From positions 1 to 64,000 of the forward strand of contig JASANG010001006.1 of assembly GCA_030248215.1 (NCBI GenBank): a stretch of 64,000 bases of DNA, written 5' to 3'. The DNA comes from Enoplolaimus lenunculus. Its lineage: Eukaryota > Nematoda > Enoplea > Enoplida > Thoracostomopsidae. Each line of letters begins with the position of its first letter. Position 1 is the stretch's first letter. Shown here piece after piece: positions 24,744 through 37,004 of this stretch. The position numbers were made by a program, and so were the translations under genes. The notes beneath the pieces were generated by a model, which saw only the letters and a program-made list of their open reading frames with translations, did no database searches and was not told the DNA's origin.

Positions 24744-25192
24744 GGCCAATGTTACTTTAAGGGGCGTAACAAGAGATTAAGCGAATTCCTAAACCGAAGC
24801 GTTGTAAAAATGTGTTCCTAAGCGTAAGCCTAAACCTATTAAGTCTAAGCAAAAAATATAATCTAGAATCTAAATCTACTCTCTTATAGACTCACCAGAA
24901 ACCTGGACGCCCCTTAACCCTTAGAGTATACTATGAGCAACTAAATACAATAATGTACGAGCAATACACACAATGAGAGCAGTGTTTAAAATTTATATTA
25001 ACATATATGCGCACTGCAAAATCTCCACAAGACGTGAGAGTCTGCTCGGGCTCGAGCGTCAATTTCCTATAGCTCAGTGGTCATCGTAAACGCCTCCCAT
25101 CCGTGACACTGGGGATCGAATCTTACCTTGAAATTATATCTGATATGAAATTAAAAATATTCATGTGAGAAAGGGTTAAAGTAACATGGGCC
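24744..25192. mobile_element. TTAGGC-carrying GGCC-ended MITE with a nested insertion
   Basis: Ends GGCCAATGTTACTTTAAGG and its inverse AAAGTAACATGGGCC. The flanking 8-bp duplication AATTTATT is perfect (24736-24743 and 25193-25200). The interior has degenerate CCTAAG units. A second element (24918-25175) has inserted into the right inverted repeat at TTAA. Confidence 0.85.
24918..25175. mobile_element. Nested insert flanked by TTAA, with a tRNA-like core
   Basis: The 258-bp insert starts CCCTTAGAG, ends GAAAGGG and is flanked by TTAA (24914-24917 and 25176-25179), as in piggyBac-type elements. Its middle has CTATAGCTCAGTGGTCA (A-box-like) and GGGGATCGAATC (B-box-like), as in tRNA-derived SINEs. 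Its 3' half resembles 60808-60970. Confidence 0.6.
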
Positions 25193-25734
25193 AATTTATT
25201 TATATACAATAAACAGGGGAGTAGCCAGAGAGGTTCAGGTGTCAACTGCCCGCCGTTTGGGATTTTAATTCTTTTACTGGAACTGCTAAAATTTCTAGTA
25301 AAGTATTTAGCTGTGTTTTTGGCGGTTACAGCGGGAGAACCGTTTAGTGGGGGGGTTGGGGCGGCAGCTCCCCATCCTGCTTAGGGTCCCTTGAAATCAA
25401 AGGGGTTTACGGGGAGGTAGCCTAAGTGATAAATTTACTTATATACAATATCCAAGGGCGTATGTAGCGGGATTCAGGTGTCAACTCGACCCGTTGGGCT
25501 TAGAAATTTAGTTAAATATACTACGTCTGGCTTACTTACACCTAAAACTTTTGCTTGCGACTCCATCTAACAGTATTTTAATTCACGTTTTGCTCCGGGT
25601 TTTTTCGCATTTGGTTGCACGCATTTGGTTGCACCCTGGCTTCTATTTAATCAGTCGAGTTAAATATTTTAAGTTTATAAAGCACAAACGCATATTTTGA
25701 CCCACCTACTTTCTTCTAAAAACTGGTGAAATGA

Positions 25735-26311
25735 TTTTAAAGTCCTAATTTAAGCTTATCAATTATGCTAATATGCAAATTAGCTATTAGCTAACTATTC
25801 AGTTACAGGCTTTGAAGAATTGTAACCAATTTATTCAGATTCCTGGCACCTAAAACCTCTAGTGCTGAAATTAAATTGCTTGTAACCCTAATAATTAGTG
25901 GAATATTGTAAAAAAAGTCCTCATTTAGGCTTATCAATTGAGCTAATATGCAAATTTACTATTAGATAACTGTTCAATTATCGGTTTCAGAGGTTTGTAG
26001 ACAATTTATTCAAATTTCTCGTACCCAAAAATCTTTTGGTTCTGATATTAGATTGCTTGTAACCCTAGTAATTAGTGAAATACAGTAAAAAGTCAGAATT
26101 AAGGCTTAACCAATTATGCAAATTAGCCTGTAACTAATAAACGGCGTAAAATTTCAAAACCCCAACGCGAAGTAAGCACCGCAGAATAATAAGATTTCGA
26201 ACAAAAAAGTTTATCACAATCGGTTCAGTGGTTCCAGAGATTCTTTTCGGACGGACAGACGGACATCCACCTTTCGACTCCCGAGTACAAAACATAAAAT
26301 GCTTCGCTCAA
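25735..26311 (-). mobile_element. HINE/Helentron-like element, copy 3, truncated
   Basis: Carries two to three satellite units (AGTCCTAATTTAAGC, then GTTTCAGAGG), the GGACGGACAGACGGAC segment, the AGTACAAAACATAAAATGC block and the terminal GCTTCGCTCAA. The hairpin end is absent, and copy age looks greater than for the other two. Confidence 0.6.
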
Positions 26312-27935
26312 TAATATTAATTTACGAATGTGGCCTCCACAAGCGGCTACTCTTCAACCAGATAAAGTGCATCCGGAACCGCAAACAACTGGAGCAAGAG
26401 CTCAGCAAATTTTGGCAGAACCAAAGGTGGGTAAAATTAGGCTGCTTCCCCCATACGAAACACCGCGATTCCGGCGCATGTCACTCAATGTGCCAAGTTG
26501 TACTTCCCGGCTTGTGCTGTCTTTGTATATTTTTCGCAAGCTAAACTGTATATTAAGTTTAAAAAATTATCCTTTTTAAATAATAAAACCATGCGAAGTA
26601 TCGATTAATGACTTTTGAGAATATGAGCTGGTTCATTCAAGTCAATGAAAATTAATTGTTCGCGCATACGATATAAGGCTGGAAGAGTTCATAGCTCGTT
26701 GTGCTGGATTAAGCGTTGCTTCTAAGTACCAACATCTTCTATTGTGCCAGAGGTGAAATTAAGTACTTAAAATAATGTTTTATTCGCAAATTTTAGCAAA
26801 TATCTGTAAGGTGTTGTTAAATCTATTGGTTTCACGCTTATTTTTTTACAAACTCTCGCCAATTTGTTAGTCATAATTGTGCCAAAAGCTGAAAGAAACC
26901 GCAGAAAACAAATAAATATTGTAAAATTTTGCATAATTTCACTACCGAAATTGCGGAACCTCCGTCAAAAATTCTACCGTAGCCGGAGCCGTAGGTCGAT
27001 TTTCTGCCGGAGTCGAAGGCAGACTTCCGGTTGTATCGTGTTGTTGTTGTTTAGAGGGTGGGTCGCTATAACATTAATACCCTAAATTAAAGTATAAGGG
27101 GAGCATGTGTGATGCCGCACACATAAAGTGTCATGGTTCGCACCGATTGTACCCCCTCTAAATTAACGGGTGTAGCGCGAAAACGCAACGCGTGTCGGGT
27201 ACATTTTTTCTACACAGAATGTGGTCAGTTGCACACTCTTGTTAATTAGCGATTATCTGCTCTTGCTATTACAAACCTGTTGTTCTAGTTGTGCACTTCA
27301 TCAATAAAAATTCAATAGAACCAGGGTATAACTGTTGGCACTGCCAACGATTACGGTTGCCTATCGTCCTCTGACTGTGACGCTTGTAGAATTTTCGCTA
27401 GAGACGGCTAATTTTGTACTCTTCCCGTTTACTGTATTTTTCAAGTTCGGTTCCAGTCTGGTACATAATGAAGCAAAGGTTGCAATATCGTTTCAAAAGT
27501 ACTCTACAGATATCTACTGCCTATGCTTAATGAATTTAAGCAGCACTGTGAGAACAATGAAAATAGGTATATAAACAAGCCAAAATAGTTGCAATGTTTA
27601 CAAAATAAACATTTGAGAGATGGGAGTCGGACGTTTAACCCTGACCACGAAAGGGGCCGCCCCATGTGAGACAAAAACTCAGCATAAAAATCGCAACATA
27701 AATTTTTTGTCGGTTTTGAAATTTTTAGCTAAAAATTGAGCCAAATTTTTTATTGCCAGACTGAATATACAAATTTTTTTGTCGTTCACCGAATTTTTCT
27801 GGTCCGTCGCTTGCTAAATTAAGTAAGACGCTGTACGAAATGAGTAAAAGCCTCGAGAAAAGAACGATTACGTACAGAAAAATATGAAAATTAGGGCCCA
27901 TGTAAACCTCGCTGCCGTCCCAAAATCCCACCATC

Positions 27936-28150
27936 CAATCATAAAAATTTGATGTGGTCAAAGGTGGGATTTTGGGATTTCGGGATATGGTCGAAGGGGG
28001 GATTTCGGGATTTTGGGATTTTGTGGTATAGTTGAAGGCGAGATTTTGGAATTTTGGGATTTCGGGATATGGTCGAAGGTGGGATTTTGGGATTTTGAAA
28101 TTTCGGGATATGGTCGAAAATTGGATTTGGGGATTTCGGAATATGGTTGA
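27936..28150 (+). repeat. ~41-bp minisatellite
   Basis: About five units containing GGGATATGGTCGAAGG and GGGATTTTGGGATTT, with unit starts near 27982, 28024, 28063 and 28104. The unit is G-rich on this strand. The long minus-strand reading frames here (PKSQNP-like repeats) are a product of the repeat. Confidence 0.85.
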
Positions 28151-28261
28151 TGATATGGGCCACAATTAGTATAATAAGCATCGCGGAAATGCTATTAATT
28201 GTTTGTAATACAACCAGTTATTTTTCTGGAACCTATGGTATACGGGTTTTTTGCATTGGTT

Positions 28262-28947
28262 GGTCCCGAATTGGACAATACCCGCGGGTACTCGCGGGTA
28301 ATCCTGGGTCGGGTAAAGAATTTCAGGCGCGGGTATACCCACGGGTAAAGATTTGTATCACGCGGGTAAAAAATTGGCAGTTTTTACTCCACCCACTTCT
28401 TATGTGTTAACGTGCAAAACATACGCTAGTAACTAATGTAGGGACCCGAATAAGATTGGCCTCTCCAGAGGGCACCCCCTGTTATACGGACAGCGATTTT
28501 TACCGCAAACGGAAACGGATATCCGGTTACACCGTGACAAATAGTCATCTGATATTCATACTAGCCAAATATTGCCAAGAACAACGCATGTCAGTGCAAT
28601 ATATAACGCGTGGTTGTGATGCCATCATTCAGCTAATGAGGGTACGTGAACTTTGATATGGTCTGTTTTACTTCTGGTCAGATGATGTGCAATGCTATAC
28701 GGGTTCTTTATGTAGTTGGGTTCCAAATTTCGTTGTTTCTAGTAAACTTTCATGTGTAAAATCCATTGGCGCTATAACTTAAAACTTCGTTAAAGCGCAA
28801 ATCGCCAGCGATCTTTAAAATTCTGGTTTAACTTCAGTCGCGGATAAAAGGTGGGTCGCGGGTAGATCTTTTTAGCGCGGGTAAGAAATTCATATTTGCG
28901 TGGGTAAAGCGCGGGTCGGGTAAAAAATCCTTACCCAATTGCAACTC
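28262..28947 (+). mobile_element. CGGGTA-rich inverted-repeat element, copy 1, with nested insert
   Basis: Both ends are made of CGCGGGTA/TACCCGCG units (TACCCGCGGGTACTCGCGGG at left, CGCGGGTCGGGTAAAAAATCC at right in two parts). The middle (AATCGCCAGCGATCTTTAAAAT) matches the reverse complement of 33262-33716. About 250-280 bp from ~28438, with a GGCCTCTCCAGAGGG motif, is absent from the other copy and looks inserted. Confidence 0.6.
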
Positions 28948-29782
28948 TTGTTTGGCCTGGAATTTGTTTAAGTGCATGAAATTGGAAGAACAAAGCTGCA
29001 TGGATTCCCTGTTCCCACTTTAATATGATAAGCCCATTCGACTTCAAAAAGTCAAAAAAATATGTGGGCGTTTATCATTTTAAAACGTAAAACATTCGAC
29101 AAAATACGATTATGCTGTAAAGCAATTAAACTGCAGTACCAACCCACATATTTTGCATTGATGACGACTATGTGAAGTATTTTGTATGCTGTGTCAACTG
29201 AGGGACAACAGGCCCCTCAAATCCTGACTACACCCACTTTTAAAATGTTCGATAATTGACAAAACGCAACAATAATTGAGAGTGAGTTTGGGTTTGAATT
29301 TGAATTCAAGCTGTGAAACGAACAATAGAAAAGATTGGGGAGAGAGACATTGGGAATAGTATTTAATTTAGTTGAAAATCTACGATAGTCTGTTGAATTA
29401 AATGTGTACAAATGCATAATTTGATTGTGTTTATTTAACACTTGAATCTCAATTTGTATTATTGTATTGTGTTAAATTGTTTTCGTACTTACAAATTGTC
29501 TTAAATCCATTGAGATGGGTTTTTGCAGGTATGTTTAGTTTACGAGTAACTGGCTCCAGTTTAAATTCAATTTAAATGTCACTGGTACTATTTTGTACTA
29601 TTAAACTGAAATTATAGTTGGTATAGCAGATTGACTTGCTTTGTACCTAACTTCTTGAAAGGCATCAACGTGAAAATAGCCTAATCCCAGGGTTTAAACA
29701 AAAAATAAATTTTGCTGAAAAAAACACAAAAACGGCTTAAACAAATTTTCAGCTATTTCATAATTGAGTTTTGCGAAAACCA

Positions 29783-30497
29783 GGGTTTCAACGGGATTCG
29801 ATTCCGGCTAAAATACCGATAAAATTTGGGTTCCGAGTTCGACTGGCTGCTATTTGGATGTTGGAATTCTGATTTCTCTGTTATATATAAGTTTTTATGG
29901 TAATCGAAATTAGATTTTGCCTGTCGTTTCGTTCGTTTGCAAATCTGTTTTTGTTTCTTAGTATTAAGTAATCAATGTTACTTTAATGATGAACTAGCAG
30001 AACAAATTATTTTGCTGATTATCAAATTGTAACTGCAATTGAAAACTAAGTTATAAGTGAGGTTAGCCCCACAAATGTTCAACCAAAGCTCGATATTTGG
30101 TGCAACAGTATTTTTACTGCAGTACAATAGTACTCCATAGAATTGGTTAATTTTCCAAAATCTGGTCCTTATTATTTTGGTTTCATAACACTTAATATTT
30201 CAAATTTTAAAACACTAAAAATGCTTAAGTGCATTTACTGAGAATTGTCGGACTGCTCTTAGAATTGGCAGGCCTCTATTACAATCCTAAGTTTTTAAAT
30301 CGCTAATACAGTCTGACATAGAAGCAATTTTTACCTAATCTGTGAACAATATATGCCAACAAGCATACTGCAACAAAAGTCAAAAGTCTACTACACATTA
30401 CTTTTCAACTGAATTTACTAAAACGTAAATTCCGATTCCGATTCTTACAAAAAATTTCCGATTCGGCTTCCGACAAAATACACTTTGATTGGAACCC
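29783..30497 (+). mobile_element. CAGGGTTTCAACGG-type hAT-like element, copy 1
   Basis: Starts CAGGGTTTCAACGGGATTCG and ends near TTGGAACCCGGG. It shares with 38186-38690 the order of blocks TCCGATTCCG, CAAATTATT..GATTATCAAA, a TTACTGCAGT block and CTTCCGACAAAAT. There is no coding capacity, and the edges are approximate. Confidence 0.5.
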
Positions 30498-31667
30498 GGG
30501 CGTAAGCACACCAGAAACAATTTATTAACCAATTTTAATTGCAAAAACACTCATGTCGAAATAACAATTTTTTTCAAAGACAAAGTTTCCAATATTTAAA
30601 TGTTTAGGAATAATTTGCCACAAAACCGTAAAAATTGCAGTTCCTGCACCGTTGAATGCAGGAACAGGAACAGAAACAGGAATTGAATTTTTGCAGGAAT
30701 TCCAGCCGAAACATGAATTCCATTTAGACCCTGCCTAATCCTAAGGCGGACATGTTCCCAACCACTGGCGGTTGAGAGCAGCGAACTCTTACGAACAGCT
30801 TCCCGGCTCCGGCCTAAAAAGTTTGTCCACTGCGCTGAAATTTGATGTTAGAAAAATTTTCCCTGCTGCTATGAAACTCTTTTTGCCTCGTCTACTAAAA
30901 TACCTAGGTGTGAGCTTGAAAGATGATGTTTAAAGTTATGATCCAGTGGGAACATATGTATATTTGCAAAGACATTTTACAAAGTATTGTTTCATTATAA
31001 TTATGTCAATCATTTTCTTTAAAGTTTTGTGTGTCTTCTTCGAAAAGGTTATGCAGTTTACTTAAATTTGCGTGTCAATGTGACATATTCTTGGCATCGG
31101 CTTCGTTCAACACCTAACGTTACGTCTTTATCGCTTCTGTATTTTGGCCACTACTACTTTTAGCGGCGTGCATTTCCTCGGTACTGTAAAATAAAGTATG
31201 CCCTGGCTTTTCAGACAGAACATTGTTAGGCTACTGTTGCACGTTTAGTATTTTTTGATAAATTCTATTATAGAAATAAAGATGTGACCGCATATCTGGT
31301 TGCGGTGAAAATACCGACACCCTACTCCGCCGAAAAAAAATCGACATCCGACTCTAAAAAAGTTCCGGCGTTGAAGAACAAATCACCTTTAGCAACTTCA
31401 CTGGATAAAAAATTAACGGTTGCAAATAGTTTGAATGTGAAAACATGTGTTTCGCCGTGCGCTTAAACTAAACGCATGACGATGCGCACATTTTTAGTCA
31501 ATTAAGGATCAAAACAGGTCATCGAATAGCAGAAAAGGCCTCTTAGCTAAAAATGAGATGCCAGTGTTGTAATCAGTTGCGCAATACAAAATTGTAATCT
31601 TGTGTCCATGGATGCAGCTGATTCAAGCTTTACTAAATAGTTATTTTCCTCGCTCGCAGTTGTATTA

Positions 31668-31825
31668 AGGGTTGCACTATACATTATTGCGCCGGACGCC
31701 GCTAGCAAAAATATACGCAAAATGTATTTGGTGGTATGCGGTCGCTCGCGGTGGGGTGCGGCAATTTTTAACAGAAAATTTTAGCGATCCACACGGCCGA
31801 TGAGTGGCGAGTATTGCGCAACCCT
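31668..31825. mobile_element. Short inverted-repeat element, AGGGTTGC ends
   Basis: Left AGGGTTGCACTATAC and right GCGCAACCCT; the interior is GC-rich with GCGG and CGCC units. A related element is at 58048-58179, and a likely half-copy is near 857. Confidence 0.5.
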
Positions 31826-32404
31826 AAGAATTGTTTTTGATTATGTATTTAATATGTAAAGATAAAAATTATCAATACATAAGCCAGTTGCATCTTTGAG
31901 TGGAATGTAGGTGATAATGCGTTATACAGGGCCGTATCTATGGTTTCCCGGGCCATAGAAAAGATATACTTCGTGCGTTATTGATTTACGCCCATGTAAA
32001 CATCAGGGGCGGAACGTTTTTCTGTGCGACTGCAATGGAGTGAGCGTATGCTTCAGACTTGAAAGGAATGTCATTTCTCGAAACTGATCATTTTTATTTT
32101 ATAGTATTCAATAACATTAATATAGTTTCAATTCATTGTAAAATTACTACTAATTAAACAGTGTAATTAATTTTGTTCATGGCACCTTGTAAACAATGCT
32201 TACCAAGATTAATACCAGCATTGCATTTCTGTTATTATACCCAGTCTGTTACGCGTAATATAGTCAAGTCAACTTAACAGTATTGAGTGTTTCTGAATTC
32301 GAAGTTTTTGCTGGAAATTTTTTGAATTTAAACCAATTTTTTGTGTCAATTTTGACGCATATTTTCAAAGTCACCATCGTTCTGCGTTGCTTACACGTCA
32401 AATA

Positions 32405-35400
32405 ATGCCTTGGTATGAATCCCGGTATGTCTGTATGCTGGCGTATTCGTTGTTATGTGTATTACGACCATGCACTACATCAACGCTATTTAACATGCTT
32501 ATTGTACAACCTCACGAGCTTGCAATTGGCTCAAATTTTGACTCACGTCTTACTGATGCTTCAAATGTGTTATTTGACGCTTCTGATGATCGCACAGAAC
32601 ACGCCAGTCCAACCATACCGTCAAGGTTCAAAGATCGATCATCATTTTCATCGATGACGTCATCGATTCGCCATGACAACTTTGATGACGCATCGGTTGC
32701 TAAGCAACATCGTGACGGACCGCTACCGTTGAGTGCAATGCCTAGTGATGGACGATTCATGAGACATCATCGCAATTTGCGTGGCAATACACCGCAACAC
32801 AGTTTTGTGTCAACAACTAGTTCGCAGAATGAAATCAAAAAGTTTGTGCCTGTTCATGATAGTTCAAAGGTAAAGTGTAAATTTCAATTGCTTTTTAGGT
32901 TCTAATACTTATTTCCCACATGTAAGGCTTAGGCGTAGGCATGGGGGGCAAAGCTTTGGGCTTAGGTTTAAGGAAACGTAAGACTAAGCTTGGGCTTAAA
33001 CCAAAACTTTGTGGGGTGAAGTTTCAAGAGCAGTTTTATACATATTTTTATTAGCTGTTTTTGGCTGATTCCGCAAACTTTGAGCCAAAGAAGTACTGTA
33101 CAGTGTCCTTCGCAAAAAGACGTCGAATTTATTTTGAATATCGTTGCAACTAGTTTTGGCTATGCTAATTGTCGCTTTCACTTCAATGCTAATAACTCCA
33201 ACGGTATGAATGTTTTTTAAAGTAGAACGCTTGCAGTACAGATTTTATTGCACACAGAGTGCGATGTGGGTAAGGATTTTTTTTACCCGACCCGCGCTTT
33301 ATTCAGGCAAATAAGAATTTTTTACCCGCGGGTTTAGCCACGCTAAAAAATCTACACGCGACCCACCTCTTACCCGCGCCTGAACTTAAAGCAGTATTTT
33401 AAAGATCGCTGGCGATTGGCACTTAAATGAAGTTTTGCGTTATAGCTCCAATAAATCTTACACCGGAAAGCTTACTAGAAACTACAAAATTTCAAACCAA
33501 GTAAATAAAGCAGAGAACTTTTGGTTTTTCAACGCTCGCTGACTAACTTAGTTAACACCGTATGTTTTTCACCTTAACGCTTAAACGTTTGGCGCGGGTA
33601 AAAACTGACAATTTTGTACCCGCGTGATACTAATCTTTACACGCGGGTATCCCCACGGCTAAAATTCTTTGCCTGACCCGCATTCACCCGCGTGTTAAAG
33701 TCCCAATCTGAGTGCACACATGGTTTTCGTAACAGAAAATGGTAACATATTTTAATAATTGAGTTCTGAAATTGCCTAATTGAACCAACGAAACTATAAT
33801 ATTACTAATCAACAGGCTAAAAGCATCAATGTTTGACTGTTGTTAACCCGCTCAGTAACGAAAATTGCAAAATTCAATTAAAAATGACCTATAACATTCA
33901 ATTTTTTGAAGATTTTCAGAACATACATTCGGCAGGTTATAATACCTCAGCCGGATGACGATTTTTTCCGGTGACATAGCCGGATATCCGGTTGAACCCT
34001 AGTAGTTTTGTGATTTTTCGACTACTTATCTTGTCAGTTTTCGTCAACAATTAGTAATATTATCGTCGGGATCCATATTCGCAAATACGTGTAGCATCTA
34101 TTACCAGTTAGCGATAGGCTTTCAAACTGACCCACTCCTGCAATATTTCGGACATCAAAATTGGCACAGAAGTAGAACGAATCAAACGCGAAAAATGAGC
34201 ATTTCGAACCTCACCGTTCACTGGTTTGAAAGCTGCTCGTATAAGACCTATCACCAACAGGTGATACAAGCTACACACAGTTGAGAATACGGGTCTGAGA
34301 AGCGTTTTAATTGTATCAGCCAACCAAAAAAAATGGTTATTAACGTTTCGCCGTTGTATTTACATTTTTCGACAGCTGTGTCAAAATACTGTATATATTA
34401 GGGAACTGCGCAATTATTGAGAAGCATGTGGTCTGAAATTAGGACAACCCACAAATACAAAACAGGAAAGTTATTTTAATTGTTGCATCTGTCAATCACA
34501 AGTGGTTGCAATAACTTAATTTGAGTTACAAAGTAGTGAATAAATTTATTTTTATAAACGTATTTTGCACCATAATAATAGCTTAAATTTAAAATTAGTG
34601 ACTTTGGTTTTTAACAAAAATCGCGCACGCACGTTGCACGTGCCAGTTATCATTGGAAAAATTTCCATTATAACCGTTTACAGTTAGAATTTGCACTTTC
34701 ACTCGTCCAACTTCTTATTCGGTCAACAGTCAAATTTGACATGAATTAATTTCTCTGAATGGGGCAAATCGGTTTCGGGCTTTCGAAATCATTGAAGAAA
34801 CGAGTAAAAGGCTCTTTTGTAGTTTGGCCCATGTTACTTTAAGGGGCGTCCAGGTTTCTGGTGGGTCCATAAAAGAGTAGGTTTAGATTCTATGTTATAT
34901 TTTGTTGCTTAGGCTTAGGCTTAGGAACACATTTTTGCAACGCTTAGGCTTAGGCTTAGAAATACGCTTAATTTACTGTTACCGCCTTAAAGTAACATTG
35001 GCTGTTTTTTAATAACCTGCGCAGTGCGGCTTTATACAGGTCTAAACGTTCATTGGCCACTCGTATAACTTGTGTATGTCCTCAGCAGACAGCATAGAAA
35101 GTTAACTAATTACTGTTGCCCGAATGAGTTGTTTTTCGATCGACTGTAAACTGTTTGATTTTAATTTTAATTTCAGCGACGACCAGTCTGTCACTCGGAC
35201 TCCGAATGTGTGACCGATGCGTCATTTTGTGACACTCATTATCATACGTGTGTCGCATTACGTCGCGTTGGTGAAACGTGCAGGGCAGACTCGCATTGCA
35301 GCCATGATCATGATTGCATGTTTGGTCGATGCTTGCCGAGGGTGCAAGCGAAACATAAAGGTTAGTGTTTAATCATAAATGGTGTTCTGTATCCAATAAT

Positions 35401-37004
35401 TGATCCGTGAAGGATCGGTGATGGATCTCTTCCAGTCCTGACGTGCAGAAAATATTATTGCGATACAAACAGTTCATCTGAAGCTCACAATGTGTTTTGT
35501 GGCCAAATAAGTGATAAATATAGCTTACATAAGCACCACTTGTTCACTATGTAAGCTTTTAAACGCGTTCAGAAGTTTTCTTATTGGTGCCATATAACAA
35601 TGTTCAACTCTAGGATTTTTTAACTATGAATTTCTGAGAACTGGAATACGTATCTAATAATTTTTCTGTCTATCTAAAAGTCACTGATGTAAGTATGTTT
35701 GATACTAACGGTCCAAAACAGATGTATTAAAATAAGGACAATATCAATTTGAACCTGTTATGGAAGGCCAAAACAACGTTTAGGAGGGATATGCGATTGA
35801 AATAACAAGCTTACAAGCTGCACTAAAGCTTTTCATGAGGGGGAAGCAAAATGATTCTAGGGGGGCGCTGCCTGAATTTGTTTCATTTCAAAAACATTCT
35901 TGGTTAATTTGCAGGAGCTCGGTGTGACCCAAACGTCGATGATTCGTGTGACGCTGGACTTTGCTGCGCTCGTCAACATGGTGAATGGGTATGCAAATCG
36001 AATCTTCGACTCAATCAATACTGTTTCGTTCCTAACGGTGGTCTGGCGTATTCGTTGAACGAAAAGTGTCCGTGTGATACGGGATTGGCGTGTAGACGAG
36101 TGAAATCTTCCCGGTCAGGGTAAGTGTTTTACTTACGTTTGCATATTACTTTGGATTGAAAAGAAATTAATATATGTGTTGTATTGTAAAATAAGTGTTT
36201 CATTACTGGCATTGTCAGACGGCTCAACAGGTTGGATCAGGCTTGATCTGCCATCATTGTCCTCCTGCTGACGAGGACAAAGCTTACTGAGGTTGTCGTC
36301 AAACTATAAGTGTTATATCGCTCATGTGCATTTTACATGCTATATTTGACAGCTGAGGTACTCTAGCGCAAGTACGATAGTTTTTGATAAGGGCACGCAG
36401 CGGCTGTTTCGACAGATCGAGGCAGAAAGACGAGATCGCGTAACTACGCGAGGGCCTTTATTAAAACCGTTTTTCTTGTTTGATCTTACTGGTAAAATGT
36501 CGCGTAGTGTGCAATAGCGATATATAATAATTGGCGTTCTACTTCTGGGCAATATACAGTTTGCCTGTTTGAAAACCTATTAATAACTGGCGATATGTGC
36601 TACACATAGCTGAGAATACCCTTCCTGGTTATAAGTACTATAACTATTGAAAAACGTGCGTGCATTTTATTTAGTTTGCGTATATTCTTGCCTGTTTACA
36701 CAACTTTTGTGATATCTTGAATATCAACTTGTGGGCCCATGTTACTTTAAGGGGCGTCCATGTTTCTGATTGGTCTATAAAAGAGTAGGTTTAGATTCTA
36801 GATTACATTTTTGCTTAGGCTTAGGCTTAGGAACACATTTTTGCAACGTTTAGGCTTAGGTTTAGAATTAGGAATACGCTTAATCTACTGTTACGCCCCT
36901 TAAAGTAACATTGGCCAACTTGTGTAATGGTTACTTTTTGCAGGTTGGACTGGCTGAGACCTTGGGACGAACAACGTCAGTATAGGTGTGTTACGCAATC
37001 TTGA
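32405..37004 (+). CDS. DKK3: Dickkopf-like secreted Wnt-pathway modulator, closest to DKK3, complete
   Basis: Four exons: 32405-32869, 35177-35360, 35915-36119 and 36944-37004 (TGA), 304 residues. The first ~28 residues look like a signal peptide (core VCMLAYSLLCVL). Residues ~30-155 form a Ser/Asp-rich spacer without cysteines. Exon 2 encodes the first cysteine-rich domain (CHSDSEC...CMFGRC). Exons 3-4 encode the second, colipase-like domain with ten cysteines, including CDAGLCCARQHGEWVC and CPCDTGLAC, and a final YRC just before the C-terminus. The CPC spacing and the short linker between the domains fit DKK3 better than DKK1/2/4. Dickkopfs are secreted; DKK1/2/4 bind LRP5/6, while DKK3 activity is less settled. 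Oddity: the first domain has eight cysteines instead of ten. A recent MITE ends 27 nt before exon 4. Confidence 0.9.
33262..33716 (-). mobile_element. CGGGTA-rich inverted-repeat element, copy 2
   Basis: Reverse-complement match to 28262-28947 without the nested insert, including TACCCGACCCGCGC and AAGATCGCTGGCGATT. It lies in intron 1 of the DKK3-like gene. Confidence 0.6.
34827..35008. mobile_element. TTAGGC-carrying GGCC-ended MITE
   Basis: Starts GGCCCATGTTACTTTAAGGG and ends AAAGTAACATTGGC. It contains two perfect CTTAGG runs. It lies in intron 1 of the DKK3-like gene, and its flanks agree poorly as a duplication (TGTAGTTT against TGTTTTTT). Confidence 0.8.
36734..36916. mobile_element. 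TTAGGC-carrying GGCC-ended MITE, recent
   Basis: The 183-bp element is flanked by the perfect duplication AACTTGTG (36726-36733 and 36917-36924). It contains CTTAGG runs and a CTATAAAAGAG motif. It ends 27 nt before exon 4 of the DKK3-like gene. Confidence 0.88.

Larger units (their letters stand above)
22668..32404. other. Intergenic region between RWDD2 and the DKK3-like gene
   Basis: Nearly 10 kb without a recognisable gene. Contents: a CCCTAAT-type repeat (22866-23010), TTAGGC tract (23830-23890), TTAGGC MITE with nested insert (24744-25192), HINE-like fragment (25735-26311), minisatellite (27936-28150), GGGTA element with nested insert (28262-28947), a CAGGGTT-type element (about 29783-30497) and a short inverted-repeat element (31668-31825). 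Other stretches look like unassigned AT-rich DNA. Confidence 0.7.

Noticed and set aside
27725-28181. Minus-strand frames with PKSQNP-like repeats
   Set aside because: They are translations of the 41-bp minisatellite.
31284-31466. Lys/Ser-rich frame (KKSTSDSKKVPALKN)
   Set aside because: Low complexity, next to CCGAC-type repeat sequence, with no upstream exon or domain.
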